Below are positions 1 through 10,380 of a stretch of 64,000 nt of DNA, piece after piece. Below the pieces are notes generated by a model. It did not search any database. It was not told the origin of the DNA and saw only the letters and a program-made list of their open reading frames with translations. Position 1 is the first letter of the stretch. Every line of letters starts with the position of its first letter. Location: NCBI GenBank assembly GCA_033557465.1, contig CM066031.1:177413043-177477042 (forward strand), read 5' to 3'. The position numbers and the translations under genes are program-made. The stretch is from Ichthyophis bannanicus. Its lineage: Eukaryota; Chordata; Amphibia; Gymnophiona; Ichthyophiidae.

Positions 1-674
1 CCCTTCTTGATGCACTTGACCGCGGAATGGGGACCCCCGCACAAGGAACAGACGTGCTGGAACTTGCAATCGGGAAAGGGACAGGTGGAGCGGTTGAAAC
101 GCCAGCACACGTCACTGCTCCCGGCCGAGACTGCCTTTGCGGGCACCCCGGCCGCCCCTCCTCGAAAGGGCCACACCGCCCCCCCCCCCACCGCCCCGAC
201 GCCACTCTTGGCCCCACCCCCCGCACCCGCACCGGACCTCGCCGACATCTGGGTCAACCACAGGTTAATATCCTGCGTGCCCCACGAAAGCGCGCGGCTT
301 TCCTCCATCTGGTCCCTGAACTTTTCATCATAATTCAGCCAAGACCAACCCTCGTGCGTCTGAGATGCCTCGAGGATGGAATCGGCATACGCCAGCAGCA
401 TCCCATACTGCGCCGGATCGCGCTGGCCCCAAACACTGGCCAACCGCAAAAAGGAGCGCGTCCAGTTAACCACATTACGCGCCACCTTCTGAACCCGGCC
501 GGCCTTCTCATCGTCCTTTCTCTTTTTTCGACTTTCGCCCGAGCGCTTCCTCCCCTCCAGCAAACGGAAGATATCAATGTAGCGCCGCTTTCGGATTTTA
601 CGCCTCAGCTTACGTGGCACCCCCACCCATAATTCCGGCAAAGACACCACCGAAGAAGCCCCCCCCACCCACAC
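1..674 (-). CDS. DIRS-like gag-type protein, partial
   Basis: The minus frame is open for 224 codons from just after a UAG at 675-677 to the window edge. Three blocks are recognisable in order: a basic segment containing VPRKLRRKIRKRRYIDIF near 550-615, a block with YDEKFRDQMEE and ALSWGTQDINLWLTQM near 245-330, and a cysteine/histidine block near 10-110 with the spacing C-x8-C-x4-C-x4-H-x-C-x2-C-x3-H-x4-C. This order, with the Cys/His block ending the protein, is what I know from the gag-like ORF of DIRS and Ngaro elements. No ATG is evident at the 5' side; the real start may lie upstream in another frame (see 715-1218). Confidence 0.7.
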   Translation of the reverse strand, partial: MWVGGASSVVSLPELWVGVPRKLRRKIRKRRYIDIFRLLEGRKRSGESRKKRKDDEKAGRVQKVARNVVNWTRSFLRLASVWGQRDPAQYGMLLAYADSILEASQTHEGWSWLNYDEKFRDQMEESRALSWGTQDINLWLTQMSARSGAGAGGGAKSGVGAVGGGAVWPFRGGAAGVPAKAVSAGSSDVCWRFNRSTCPFPDCKFQHVCSLCGGPHSAVKCIKK

Positions 675-714
675 CTATGCCCCCCCACAATCTGTAAGCT
701 GCCGATCCCCCCCT

Positions 715-1218
715 TTACGACCCCCCGGACGAACCACTCAAGGATGAAGAGGACGAGGACGAGTCGGAGCTGCGACGCCGCCGACACGACCGCCGGTGCT
801 TTTTTCGCGAAGCCCCCCCTTTTTCCTTGGTCGACTCACCCCCTTCCCCCATTAACTCACCCGGCGAAGCCATCCGCTCACCAGCCACCGCAAGGTCCTC
901 GCCATCTGCGCAGGCCAAATCCCTGGAACACCGCTGGGCCGACTCCGCTGTCGATCCACGCTGCGACTCCGCTCCAGCCGGAGAACTCACCCAGCTCTCT
1001 CCGCGAGCCGCGCCCACGGGCCACGAGGTCTGCGCCATAAACTGCCCCTGCGGAGACAAAAAGGGAAAAACAGTGGAGGAAACCGACACCGGCCAGGCCG
1101 GAGGCCAAGAACCTCCCCACCCCGACCTAGATGTATCCTGCCCCCCAGACATCCACTGCTCCCATGGGGAAGCCCCCCCTGGCGAGCCAAAACCCCCGGG
1201 GCCTGGGAACCACCCCAC
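715..1218 (-). pseudogene. Possible N-terminal piece of the DIRS-like gag, frame-shifted
   Basis: A 167-codon minus frame lies just upstream of the gag-like frame and ends in an Arg-rich then Ser-rich tail (RRRRSSDSSSSSSS). Basic/serine-rich tracts are common near the N-terminus of DIRS-type gag proteins, and the position fits. It is in another frame from 1-674, and a stop lies between, so the gene appears broken or the two are separate ORFs. In such C-rich DNA a long frame can also arise by chance. Confidence 0.35.
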
Positions 1219-2187
1219 GGGTCCACCACAGCTCGCAACCCACGGTGCCCCATCGGGCCGTAACCCTCCACCTTGGCCCGGTGCCCCGAAGTCACCCCCC
1301 GCCCCCCAACAGCCCCCACCCCAGCCCCCCCTCCCACATCCCCCGCCCGTACCACTCCAGCCCCTTGCAACCCCTCTCCTACCCCCTGCGGCCCACCGTG
1401 AGGGTGGGAACCCCTCCTGCCTTTTCGGCCCCGCACCACACCTCCCCGGCCCCTTTCACCCTCCCCTCCCGCTTCTGCAACCCCCACCCCCCCCACCCAC
1501 AGGCCCAGGCGACCCCCCACCTCTGCCAGTGCCCCCCCTGCGACCTAGACCCCCGCCCCTTACCGCAGCTTTTTTAGGGGCCAAACCCCCAGCCCTTGCC
1601 CTGCCAGGCATCCCCCGTCCAGCCACCGACTTTTGTTTTTTTTTTGTTTTTTTTATAACACGGCCGCAAACCGGCAGCACCCAGGAAGCCTCAGAGCCGG
1701 TAGGCCCCCACCACGCCGCAACCCGCCGTAGCCGTGATCATGCTAAGCTGCCCGCACACTCACCCTGCTCACAGCCGCACGGAGGACCAACACGGGCACC
1801 CGACCCTAACCGCGGCACCAGGAGACCACGCAGGTACGACGCCGGCACCGAAGCAGCCCCCGCTCGACTGACCACGCGGGGGCTGCTCGGCTCCAAACCC
1901 CCCCGTTCCCCCAACCTCCCAGGTGCTAATTGGATCCCGTGGGGCCACGACCCACGGGAGCCAATCAATTCAAAAGACGCGCGCTCGCACCCATCAGGGC
2001 CGCGCGCGTGCACCCCGCCCAGGCCGCGTGCAGGGTCCCCGCGCCGGGCCGCGCGCCCGGTTAGCATCGGCCACCGGGACCCTGCCCGCGGCCTTGGGAT
2101 TTCCTGCAAATAGGTACCGAAGATAGTGATAAGATAATTTGGTCATTCATATCAGACCAAGAAGATGGAATAAGTAAAACCCCAACG

Positions 2188-2948
2188 ATGGCAGAATGTT
2201 ATATATTCTTTTACCAGTCACTTCTGTCAGTATTCCAAATGGCCATACTGGCTTTAGAAAAGAGCAATATTCAAGCCACTAATGTTTTTAACATTGTGGA
2301 TAGATTAAGGATTGAGCTGCAGAATAGGCACAAAGATGAATTCTTTGGCTTCAAGGCTGGACAAGCAATGCATCACCTCGAAAAAGGAAATCTGAAAAAT
2401 TTAGAACAGAAGTTTAAGAAGTTTATTCAAGGGCTTTGGCATACCTTGAAAAATGGTTTGATTTTGATAAATCACCTTTTAGGAAGTTTGCCAGCCTTTC
2501 GCTTGAGAAGGACTTGCCCTCCATTGAAGATCTGTACAGTTTAAGTGAAGTATTTGGCACTGAAGAACAACTCCACATGGATAATTTATATAGTGAACTA
2601 TTGCTTTTACGCATTGCAGCTCCAGCATTAAATGAAAGCCAAGAAGAATTAACAAGTGCTAATAAATGGAGCACATGTCTACAAAACATAGATGTGCCAA
2701 ATTTGAAGAGGATTGTGCAACATGTGTTTGCAGTTCCAAACAGCAATGCCTATGTGGAAAGAGTGTTCAGTGTCATGACTAATCTCTGGACTGATGACCG
2801 CAACAGATTAGGTGTTGATACTATAAAAACTGAATTGTGTATTCGGCATAACATAAACTTGCCATGTTTACAGTTCTTCGAAAGCATCAAAATGAATAAA
2901 GCTCTCCTTCGTGCAGCTAGATCAGCCACTAAGTATTCATTCAAGTGA
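2188..2948 (+). pseudogene. hAT transposase C-terminal fragment, frameshifted
   Basis: Two overlapping plus frames (2188-2544 and 2436-2948) together give about 250 residues of a hAT-family transposase. The second frame ends with the hAT C-terminal dimerisation region: the segment around VERVFSVMTNLWTDDRNRL (about 2752-2811), followed by a helix-rich tail ending at a TGA at 2946. The change of frame lies near 2430-2445, where the first frame loses its family-like sequence and the second gains it. The N-terminal BED finger and most catalytic residues are absent, so this is a dead fragment. It resembles the ZBED/SCAND3-like hAT group more than Charlie-type relics, but that is a judgement by eye. 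Confidence 0.75.
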
Positions 2949-3215
2949 ATTGAAAGTTATAAGGTTTTCCCTTTCTTTTACATCAAATATTCTCATTGCT
3001 AGAGGGGAAATCTTCCAAATATTATACCTTTTGATATTTTGGATAAAGGGAAAGCGTGATGCTTACCAAGCATAGCTTCTGACACCAACCCAAAACCCTG
3101 TGACTGTTCTGAGCCCTACTGAGCTACAGAGCAAGGAGGCTGCCACCTATACAACTGCCGGTGCTACTGGAGGCTCAGCCTGATGTCCCCAGGGCCTACT
3201 AAGATCAAAACTCTA
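2949..3215. other. No recognised feature
   Basis: The sequence following the transposase stop shows no coding frame or repeat that I recognise. It could include the 3' end of the same hAT element. Confidence 0.4.
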
Positions 3216-3480
3216 CAAGAATAATTTATTTATTTATTTATTTTATTTAAAGGGTATTTCTATCCCGCCATATCCTTCAATCAAGGCGGTGTACAGGGCA
3301 AACAATCAAAGTCAGTGGAGTTTATGTTGGATCAGTCTATGTACAGTGAGGGTGCGTGGGTGCAGGAGTGCTAATTAGTGTGAGCTATTTACAATGTGGG
3401 CTTTTTACAGCTATATACAAGATTTACTGGATCCACAGCAGGCTGCGATTTGTCTTCATGGAGTATGAGGTTGGCACAAG
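3216..3480 (-). mobile_element. L2-type LINE/SINE 3' tail
   Basis: On the minus strand this ends in a run of ATAAATAAATA units preceded by a GGCGGGATAGAAATACC-like block. The same tail recurs at 4201, 26969, 45361, 56168 and, on the plus strand, near 12130, 46560, 47265 and 60190. At 45361 it is attached to an L2-type reverse transcriptase C-terminus, which ties the tail to that LINE lineage. Confidence 0.6.
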
Positions 3481-4200
3481 TTTGTGGAGTCTGATTATGT
3501 GCTTGTGCCGTAGTGCTCAGTGAAGAATAATGGTGAATGAAGACGTTCTGATCACCTGGGACAGTCCCATTCTGATTGACGAAAAGCAGGAAGCGAAGAA
3601 AATGAGGTGAAATCCAAATAATCCAACTAGAAAATCTCTATTGTTTTCTTTATAAAGAATTGTTGGAATCTTTAATGATGCTTTCCTATAGAGGGGAACC
3701 AAGGAACATTTAATGCACACAGCACCTGGTTTTGAAATATCTACAGAGAAAAAAATCACAGCAGATGAGGGCCATAAGGGCCATCTAGCCTATCCGTTTT
3801 CATTCCTGGTGCACAATTGATTTGTGACTTTATAGGCACTTCTTCATCTTTTGTTCTATTACAGAAATGTTTTTACTGAAAGAAGTATGAATCTTGTAGA
3901 TTATGTTTGACTTGGAGGCATTTGAATGTCTCTTCTCTGCTCTAGAGAATACATATTTAAGTAATATCTTATGTGTGTTCACCTTGCACCATTTTGGTAG
4001 CCTATCAGATATGGCCTCCAGAAACGAATAAAGTATTCTCTGAGAGGCATCACAGATTACCTGTATGGAGAAATTGTGAGCTCTTTTCTTCTACTCAAGC
4101 CTGCCCTATTAAGCTTCACTACCTTTGGGTCATCAGATATGATCACCCCTTGCTACCTAATTGATGCTACATTGTTGATTATGTGGTTCACCGAATTCAA
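3481..4200. other. No recognised gene
   Basis: Frames are short and none matches a family I know. A short block near 3757-3800 (CAGCAGATGAGGGCCATAAG) resembles the degraded edge of the CR1 tails at 23765 and 51241. Confidence 0.35.
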
Positions 4201-4270
4201 ATACTACATTTTATTTATTTATTTATTTATTTAAAAGGATTTCTATACCGCCTTCTCCTTCAATACATTG
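4201..4270 (-). mobile_element. L2-type 3' tail fragment
   Basis: It consists of (TTTA)n followed by AAAAGGATTTCTATACCGCC, the same tail as at 3216, read on the minus strand. Confidence 0.55.
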
Positions 4271-4483
4271 TACTTTCTCTGTCAAAGCATGGCAGTGTGT
4301 TTCTGTTGTATGTGTGTAAGGTATCGATTCAAAAATCTATTTGGAATTCAATATTAATACAGTGAATGTAGAGTGGGAGGAGTAGGAGTGGGAGGAGTAG
4401 GAGTGTGACAAAGGGGTGTGGCAAGAAGAGACATGGAGCAAAGGTGTTGAGCTTTTCTCTTTCAAAACGTTAGCCTGCACTTG

Positions 4484-4606
4484 CCCTCGGTGACTTTTGT
4501 GTGTGTGGCTGGGGGTGGGGCATGGGCGGGAATAGGGGCAGGGAATGGGCGGAGCATGGTGAGCCACAGGTGTCGGGTTTTTCTCGGTGAAAAAGTTGGC
4601 AGCCCA
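4484..4606 (+). mobile_element. Right-end fragment of the hAT-type element seen at 28893
   Basis: The stretch with GAGCCACAGGTGTCGGG and GTGAAAAAGTTGGCA is nearly the same as the right terminus at about 30010-30134. Only the last 120 bp or so are present, so this is a truncated copy. It is preceded by two copies of an 18-bp G-rich repeat near 4372-4405. Confidence 0.65.
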
Positions 4607-4616
4607 GTGGGGGGGT

Positions 4617-5752
4617 TGAGGTTTGGTTGTCTTATTGTGAATAGAACTTCAGTTTTCTTGAGGTTGATACTTTGTTTGACTGGAGCCAGTTTTCAGCTTC
4701 AGGAGCCAGTTTTCAGCTTCAGCTTCAAAATTGTCATAGTTGGGGTTGTGGATGTCTAGTGGAGAGTATACCATAATATCGTCTGCATATATATGGTATC
4801 TTATATTGTGTTTTTTGAATATGTAACATATTGGCTGGATGAATAAGTTGAACTGTAGAGCAGATAAGGTGGAGCCTTGCGGGATACCTTGATTTTGGGA
4901 GAAGGTTGAAGAGGTTTTGTGATCTATTTGCACATATTGGTAACGATTTGAACCACTTGAGGATTTGTCCGCTTATGCCTAGGTGATTGAGTCTTGAGAG
5001 TAGAGTGTCATTTCTTACGTTGTCAAAAGCAGCTGAAATAGCCAGAAAAATGAGAATGAATGCTTCTTTGGAGTTGTCCATTCCCTGAATGAGTGAGTCA
5101 TATAGAACCAATAAGAGAGTTTCAACCCTGTGAAAGGGGCGAAATCTGTATTGTTGATCATCTAACGGGGCATGTGAGTCAATAAAGTCTTGTAACTGTC
5201 GTTGGACCACTTTTTTTCAATGACTTTGGCTATGAATGGAATGCTGGCAATAGGTCAATAGGAAGAAGGTTCATCTTTATTGAGATTTTTATTCTTTAAA
5301 ATGGGACGAATTGAGAAAATTTTGAGCTGGTTGGGCATGATTCCCTGAAGGAGAGCTTGATTGACAATGTTTAAAAGGTATGGGGCTATTTCATTTTTTA
5401 TTGCTTTGATCCATGCAGTAGGGCCGAGGTCTTGTGGGGATGTTGTATTGAGTTTTGTGATTATGTCTGTTATTTGACGTAAGTCAATGGTGCTAAATGA
5501 CTGTCATTTGGTGGGATTAACTGTATTTGTTGGGGAATCAGGTGAAACTGCTGTACACTTGGGTATCAGATTGTGGGTGTAGTAATCCGCTAGGACATGT
5601 GGTTGGATGGGCATTTTATTTGAGCTATCGTATGGGGGTTTTGTTATTGATTTAACAATTTTGAACAATTCTCTTGGGCGGTTGAATGCTTTGCTTAGAA
5701 CTTTTGTGTGGTAGTTTCTTTTTGCCTTATTTATTTTTTCTTTGTAAATATG
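4617..5752 (-). pseudogene. L2-type LINE reverse transcriptase fragment
   Basis: Three minus frames (5504-5797, 4734-5210, 4649-4933) line up as one decayed LINE polyprotein. In order they show a linker with AKRNYHTKVLSKAF, the RT block around FLAISAAFDNVRNDTLLSRL, then GIPQGSTLS and the catalytic YADD (as YADDIMVYSP) near 4770-4800. The wording of these blocks is that of the L2/Rex group rather than CR1 or L1. Frameshifts between the blocks mean no active enzyme. It abuts the 686-bp array at 5752/5753. Confidence 0.7.
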
Positions 5753-8245
5753 AAGGACTAGAAAGGGGGGCTGTTTCTTCTGGAGAGAAATCTGCAACTG
5801 TGAGTATATACTTCTGGTAATTTTCTAAAAAGAATTCTTTGTATTAAAGCTACTTAATCTGTGAACCCACTGTTTTTTTTGTTGGATCAGTTAGGGCCTA
5901 GTAGCAGCAATTAAAGTTTGAATTTAAAACCCAGAGGAGAACTTTCTGGTTATATTTCATACCCAGCAGAGAGCTTGTAGTTTAAATTTAATAGACACTC
6001 AGGTCCAAGTAACAGCAAAGTACTGTTAGTTTAAATTTAACACACAGAAGAGAGCTTTCTGGTTAAATTTAGAATCCAGCAGAGAGCTTGTTGTTTAAAT
6101 TTCATAAGAAGTTAGAGCCTAGCAGCAGCAGCTAAGAGCTATAATTTAAATCAAATCAGAATTTAGCTTAGCACAAAAGGCAAAACAGGGTCTGTACTCT
6201 TTGAGCAACAAATAAAGTCTTCTAGAGACCTTTCCAAAGAGGCCTTCCACCTAGGGGGCAAGAGACCTGTGAAACCTTTTCAATAGGTATTAACACCAGG
6301 TGGCAGATCAAAAGGCCATTTTGAAAGACTCCTCCTATCCAAGCAAGGACTGTTAATTACCCAGGAAGTTGGTCACAGCATTACCTCAGCAGCAGAGGCA
6401 TAAATAGCTCAACTAGAGCTCTGTGATCCTTTGTCTTGAAGGACTAGAAAGGGGGGCTGTTTCTTCTGGAGAGAAATCTGCAACTGTGAGTATATACTTC
6501 TGGTAATTTTCTAAAAATAATTCTTTGTATTAAAGCTACTTAATCTGTGAACCCACTGTTTTTTTTGTTGGATCAGTTAGGGCCTAGTAGCAGCAATTAA
6601 AGTTTGAATTTAAAAACCAGAGGAGAACTTTCTGGTTATATTTCATACCCAGCAGAGAGCTTGTAGTTTAAATTTAATAGACACTCAGGGCCAAGTAACT
6701 GCAAAGTACTGTTAGTTTAAATTTAACACACAGAAGAGAGCTTTCTGGTTAAATTTAGAATCCAGCAGAGAGCTTGTAGTTTAAATTTCATAAGAAGTTA
6801 GAGCCTAGCAGCAGCAGCTAAGAGCTATAATTTAAATCAAATCAGAATTTAGCTTAGCACAAAAGGCAAAACAGGGTCTGTACTCTTTGAACAACAAATA
6901 AAGTCTTCTAGAGACCTATCCAAAGAGGCCTTCCACCTAGGGGGCAAGAGACCTGTGAAACCTTTTCAATAGGTATTAACACCAGGTGGCAGATCAAAAG
7001 GCCATTTTGAAAGACTCCTCCTATCCAAGCAAGGACTGTTAATTACCCAGGAAGTTGGTCACAGCATTACCTCAGCAGCAGAGGCATAAATAGCTCAACC
7101 AGAGCTCTGTGATCCTTTGTCTTGAAGGACTAGAAAGGGGGGCTGTTTCTTCTGGAGAGAAATCTGCAACTGTGAGTATATACTTCTGGTAATTTTCTAA
7201 AAAGAATTCTTTGTATTAAAGCTACTTAATCTGTGAACCCACTGTTTTTTTTTTGTTGGATCAGTTAGGGCCTAGTAGCAGCAATTAAAGTTTGAATTTA
7301 AAACCCAGAGGAGAACTTTCTGGTTACATTTCATACCCAGCAGAGAGCTTGTAGTTTAAATTTAATAGACACTCAGGGCCAAGTAACAGCAAAGTACTGT
7401 TAGTTTAAATTTAACACACAGAAGAGAGCTTTCTAGTTAAATTTAGAATCCAGCAGAGAGCTTGTAGTTTAAATTTCATAAGAAGTTAGAGCCTAGCAGC
7501 AGCAGCTAAGAGCTATAATTTAAATCAAATCAGAATTTAGCTTAGCACAAAAGGCAAAACAGGGTCTGTACTCTTTGAACAACAAATAAAGTCTTCTAGA
7601 GACCTATCCAAAGAGGCCTTCCACCTAGGGGGCAAGAGACCTGTGAAACCTTTTCAATAGGTATTAACACCAGGTGGCAGATCAAAAGGCCATTTTGAAA
7701 GACTCCTCCTATCCAAGCAAGGACTGTTAATTACCCAGGAAGTTGGTCACAGCATTACCTCAGCAGCAGAGGCATAAATAGCTCAACCAGAGCTCTGTGA
7801 TCCTTTGTCTTGAAGGACTAGAAAGGGGGGCTGTTTCTTCTGGAGAGAAATCTGCAACTGTGAGTATATACTTCTGGTAATTTTCTAAAAAGAATTCTTT
7901 GTATTAAAGCTACTTAATCTGTGAACCCACTGTTTTTTTTTTGTGGATCAGTTAGGGCCTAGTAGCAGCAATTAAAGTTTGAATTTAAAAACCAGAGGAG
8001 AACTTTCTGGTTATATTTCATACCCAGCAGAGAGCTTGTAGTTTAAATTTAATAGACACTCAGGGCCAAGTAACAGCAAAGTACTGTTAGTTTAAATTTA
8101 ACACACAGAAGAGAGCTTTCTAGTTAAATTTAGAATCCAGCAGAGAGCTTGTAGTTTAAATTTCATAAGAAGTTAGAGCCTAGCAGCAGCAGCTAAGAGC
8201 TATAATTTAAATCAAATCAGAATTTAGCTTACCTCAGCAGCACAA
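5753..8245 (+). repeat. Tandem array of a 686-bp monomer, about 3.6 copies
   Basis: The landmark AAGGACTAGAAAGGGGGGCT starts at 5753, 6439, 7125 and 7813, giving spacings of 686, 686 and 688 bp. Copies differ at only a few positions per monomer by eye (for example in the length of a T run near 5870, 6558, 7243 and 7931). The last copy jumps near 8231 from the TTAGCTTA segment to the CCTCAGCAGCA segment and then ends, an internal deletion. Each monomer carries a TATA-like box, a possible 5' splice site and an AATAAA. The left edge meets an L2-type LINE, the right edge the CR1 5' region. Confidence 0.9.
6399..6490 (+). promoter_or_regulatory. TATA-like box plus 5' splice-site-like sequence repeated in each monomer
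   Basis: CATAAATA at 6399-6406 is followed about 85 bp later by AACT/GTGAGTATA, a good vertebrate 5' splice-site match with its GT at 6486. The pair recurs at 7085 with 7172 and at 7773 with 7860; the first monomer keeps only the donor (5800) because the array is cut there. The spacing leaves room for a start site about 30 bp after the TATA box. Promoter function is inferred from motif arrangement only. Confidence 0.4.
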
Positions 8246-8299
8246 GACAGGGTACTGTGTAGCAGCCCTCTTTTAATAGGTGTTATTTCCCTCCCTCCC

Positions 8300-10165
8300 T
8301 CCCCACTCCCACCCTCCCCTGGGATAATCATAGCTTTATAGGTACTTACACATCTTAAAGGACAGGAGGTGCTTTCAGGTGAAGCTCATTACCCAAATCA
8401 GTCATACACTAAGGACCTGAGATTAATTTAGCTTCAGGTGAACAAGGTATATTAAACATATTAGGTACAGTTTTATTGGTATAAATACCCATAGCAACCC
8501 CTAGTAAGTAAGAACTTAAAGATCTAGACACAAACTTAAAACTACGATGCAGACAGCAGTCCAGCAGCGGGATGGGGGCTTTCCAGTCTTTTGCATTGAG
8601 TGTCACATGTATGATTTTCTCCCAGTTGGTGAGAGGTCTTACGTGTGCACTAGGTGCAAGGAGCTCTTTGCTCTCAGGGAACAAGTCCGTTCTCTAGAGG
8701 CTAAAGTAGCAGACTTGGAAAACATAAGACAGACAGAGAGGTACATAGACGAGACCTACAGGGATATAGTCCTGAAGTCCCACCTCCAGTCTGGCAGCAC
8801 CCCTGTTGCCATGAAGGAGAGAGGTCACGTGACAGGAGAGCATCACCCTGGTGCGGCAGGAAGTGATCCTGTAACTAGGACCTGTCCTCCAGGTGATGTA
8901 AAACCCTCTCACACCGAGGAAGTTTCTCCAGGTCCATGTGCCCATGAGGGAAGGGTTAGGACAGCCGTTATAGTTGGTGATTCGATCATTAGGCATGTAG
9001 ATAGCTGGGTGGCTGGTGGACGTGAGGATCGCCTGGTAACATGCCTGCCTGGTGCGAAGGTAGCGGACCTCACGCGCCACCTAGATAAGGTCTTAGATAG
9101 TGCTGGGGAGGAGTCTGCTGTCTTGGTACATGTCGGTACCAATGACATAGGAAAATGTGGTAGGGAGGTTCTGGAGGCAAAATTTAGGCTTTTAGGTAGG
9201 AAGTTGAAATCCAGAACTTCCAGGGTAGCATTCTCCGAAATGCTTCCTGTTCCGCGCGCAGGACCCAAAAGGCAGGCAGAGCTCCGGAGTCTCAATGCGT
9301 GGATGAGACAATGGTGCAGAGATGAGGGTTTTGCATTTGTTAGGAACTGGGGAACATTCTGGGGAAAGGAGGGGCTCTTCCGAAGGGATGGGCTTCACCT
9401 TAACCGGGATTGAACCAGGCTGCTGGCATTAACCTTTAAAAAGGAGATAGAGCAGCTTTTAAACTAGATATTAGGGGAAAGCCGACAGTCGCCCAAGAGC
9501 AGATGGTTCGGAAGAATGTATCCTTGAAGGATACTACCAAAAGCAGAGAGGTTCCACAAAAGAGTAAAGTAGCCCAAATGCCCTCAAGTATGGAGCAGAC
9601 AGAGCTTAAAGATCCCAATTTACCCATGTCTAACAATAGCCAAATTAACATGAACAAAATACATTCTCTAAAATGCTTGTATGCAAATGCTAGAAGTCTA
9701 AACAATAAGATGGGAGAGTTAGAATATATAGCACTAAATGAAATGTTAGATATGATTGGAATATCAGAGACATGGTGGAAGGAGGACAACCAGTGGGACA
9801 CTGTGATACCTGGGTACAAACTATATCGTAATGACAGAGCTGATCAAATTGGTGGAGGGGTTGCGCTCTATGTTAGAGAGGGCATTGATTCAGAAAGGAT
9901 TAAAGTTTTGCAGGAAACAAAATATGCTGTAGAATCTGTATGGATTGAAATTCCATATAAAAGGGGGAAGGCAATGGCAGTGGGGGTGTACTATCGAGCG
10001 CCTGGCCAGAATGACCAAATGGATGATGAAATGCTCAAAGAAATCAAGGAAGCTAACAAACGTTACAGTGCAGTAATAATAATGGGTGATTTCAATTACC
10101 CTGGTATCGACTGGGTCAGTGTCACGTCAGGACATGCTAGGGAGATAAAGTTCCTGGATGAAATA
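8300..10165 (+). mobile_element. CR1 LINE, 5' UTR, ORF1 and endonuclease part
   Basis: The element begins near 8300-8310, has a TATAAATA at 8480-8487 in the 5' leader, a full ORF1 and the first part of ORF2. The reverse transcriptase is missing: the CR1-like frame stops near 10165, where an L2/MIR-like tail begins. Confidence 0.8.
8547..9413 (+). CDS. CR1 ORF1 protein (zinc-finger plus SGNH esterase)
   Basis: This 288-residue protein has the CR1 ORF1 architecture: an N-terminal C-x2-C ... C-x2-C finger (residues 15-38) followed by a short coiled coil (about 45-66), and a C-terminal SGNH/GDSL-type esterase-like domain. The esterase blocks are visible as VGDSIIRHVD (nucleophile Ser), HVGTNDIG (Gly/Asn) and DGLHLNRD (catalytic Asp/His). 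In CR1 elements this protein is thought to bind nucleic acid and assist retrotransposition. The stop at 9411-9413 looks premature, because the same frame continues with family-like sequence for 17 more codons to a TAG at 9465-9467. The ATG at 8547 is supported by the identical start in the inverted copy at 10602. Confidence 0.85.
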   Translation: MQTAVQQRDGGFPVFCIECHMYDFLPVGERSYVCTRCKELFALREQVRSLEAKVADLENIRQTERYIDETYRDIVLKSHLQSGSTPVAMKERGHVTGEHHPGAAGSDPVTRTCPPGDVKPSHTEEVSPGPCAHEGRVRTAVIVGDSIIRHVDSWVAGGREDRLVTCLPGAKVADLTRHLDKVLDSAGEESAVLVHVGTNDIGKCGREVLEAKFRLLGRKLKSRTSRVAFSEMLPVPRAGPKRQAELRSLNAWMRQWCRDEGFAFVRNWGTFWGKEGLFRRDGLHLNRD

Positions 10166-10192
10166 AATGACACCACACCGTACCTTGCGTAG
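9503..10192 (+). pseudogene. CR1 ORF2 endonuclease domain, truncated
   Basis: The frame encodes the apurinic/apyrimidinic-type endonuclease that begins non-LTR ORF2: YANARSLNNKM, then ISETWW, the GGGVALYVREG block and MGDFNYPGIDW. About 60 non-conserved residues come before the domain. The CR1 match ends around 10165; the last codons to the stop at 10192 are from the adjoining tail sequence. No reverse transcriptase follows, so the protein cannot support retrotransposition. Confidence 0.8.
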
Positions 10193-10378
10193 AACTGATT
10201 AACACTCTACACTGTTTTTAACTAATGTACTACTCTAACTAGATTGTAAGCTCCGATGAGAACGACTCTGACGTGCAGGGACTGTCTCATGTATGCTGAC
10301 TACCTCTTGTAGGTTAGTTTAGCTGTGCAGCGCTGCGTGCGTGGCACTCTAGAAGTGCTAAATAGTAGTAGTAGTAGT
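10166..10378 (+). mobile_element. L2/MIR-like 3' tail
   Basis: The stretch from TTGTAAGCTCCGATGAG to GCAGCGCTGCG and a terminal (TAG)n resembles the shared 3' end of L2 LINEs and MIR-type SINEs. Further copies lie at about 20490-20595 (plus) and 17995-18140 (minus). Confidence 0.6.
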
Positions 10379-10380
10379 AC

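Larger units (their letters stand above)
1..2110 (-). mobile_element. DIRS-like retrotransposon, 5' portion
   Basis: This block is strikingly GC- and C-rich compared with the AT-rich DNA that starts at about 2110, which suggests a discrete insertion. Its minus strand carries a gag-like frame (1-674) that leaves the window, so the remaining element would lie to the left. The part from about 1600 to 2110 has no convincing frame, includes a T-rich tract near 1627-1652, and probably represents leader or terminal-repeat sequence. No tyrosine recombinase or reverse transcriptase is visible, so DIRS versus Ngaro cannot be decided. The right boundary is inferred from the composition change. Confidence 0.6.

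Noticed and set aside
827..2113. 428-codon proline-rich plus-strand frame
   Set aside because: It is a composition artefact of C-rich DNA opposite the DIRS-like element; it has no domain, and the conserved reading is on the other strand.
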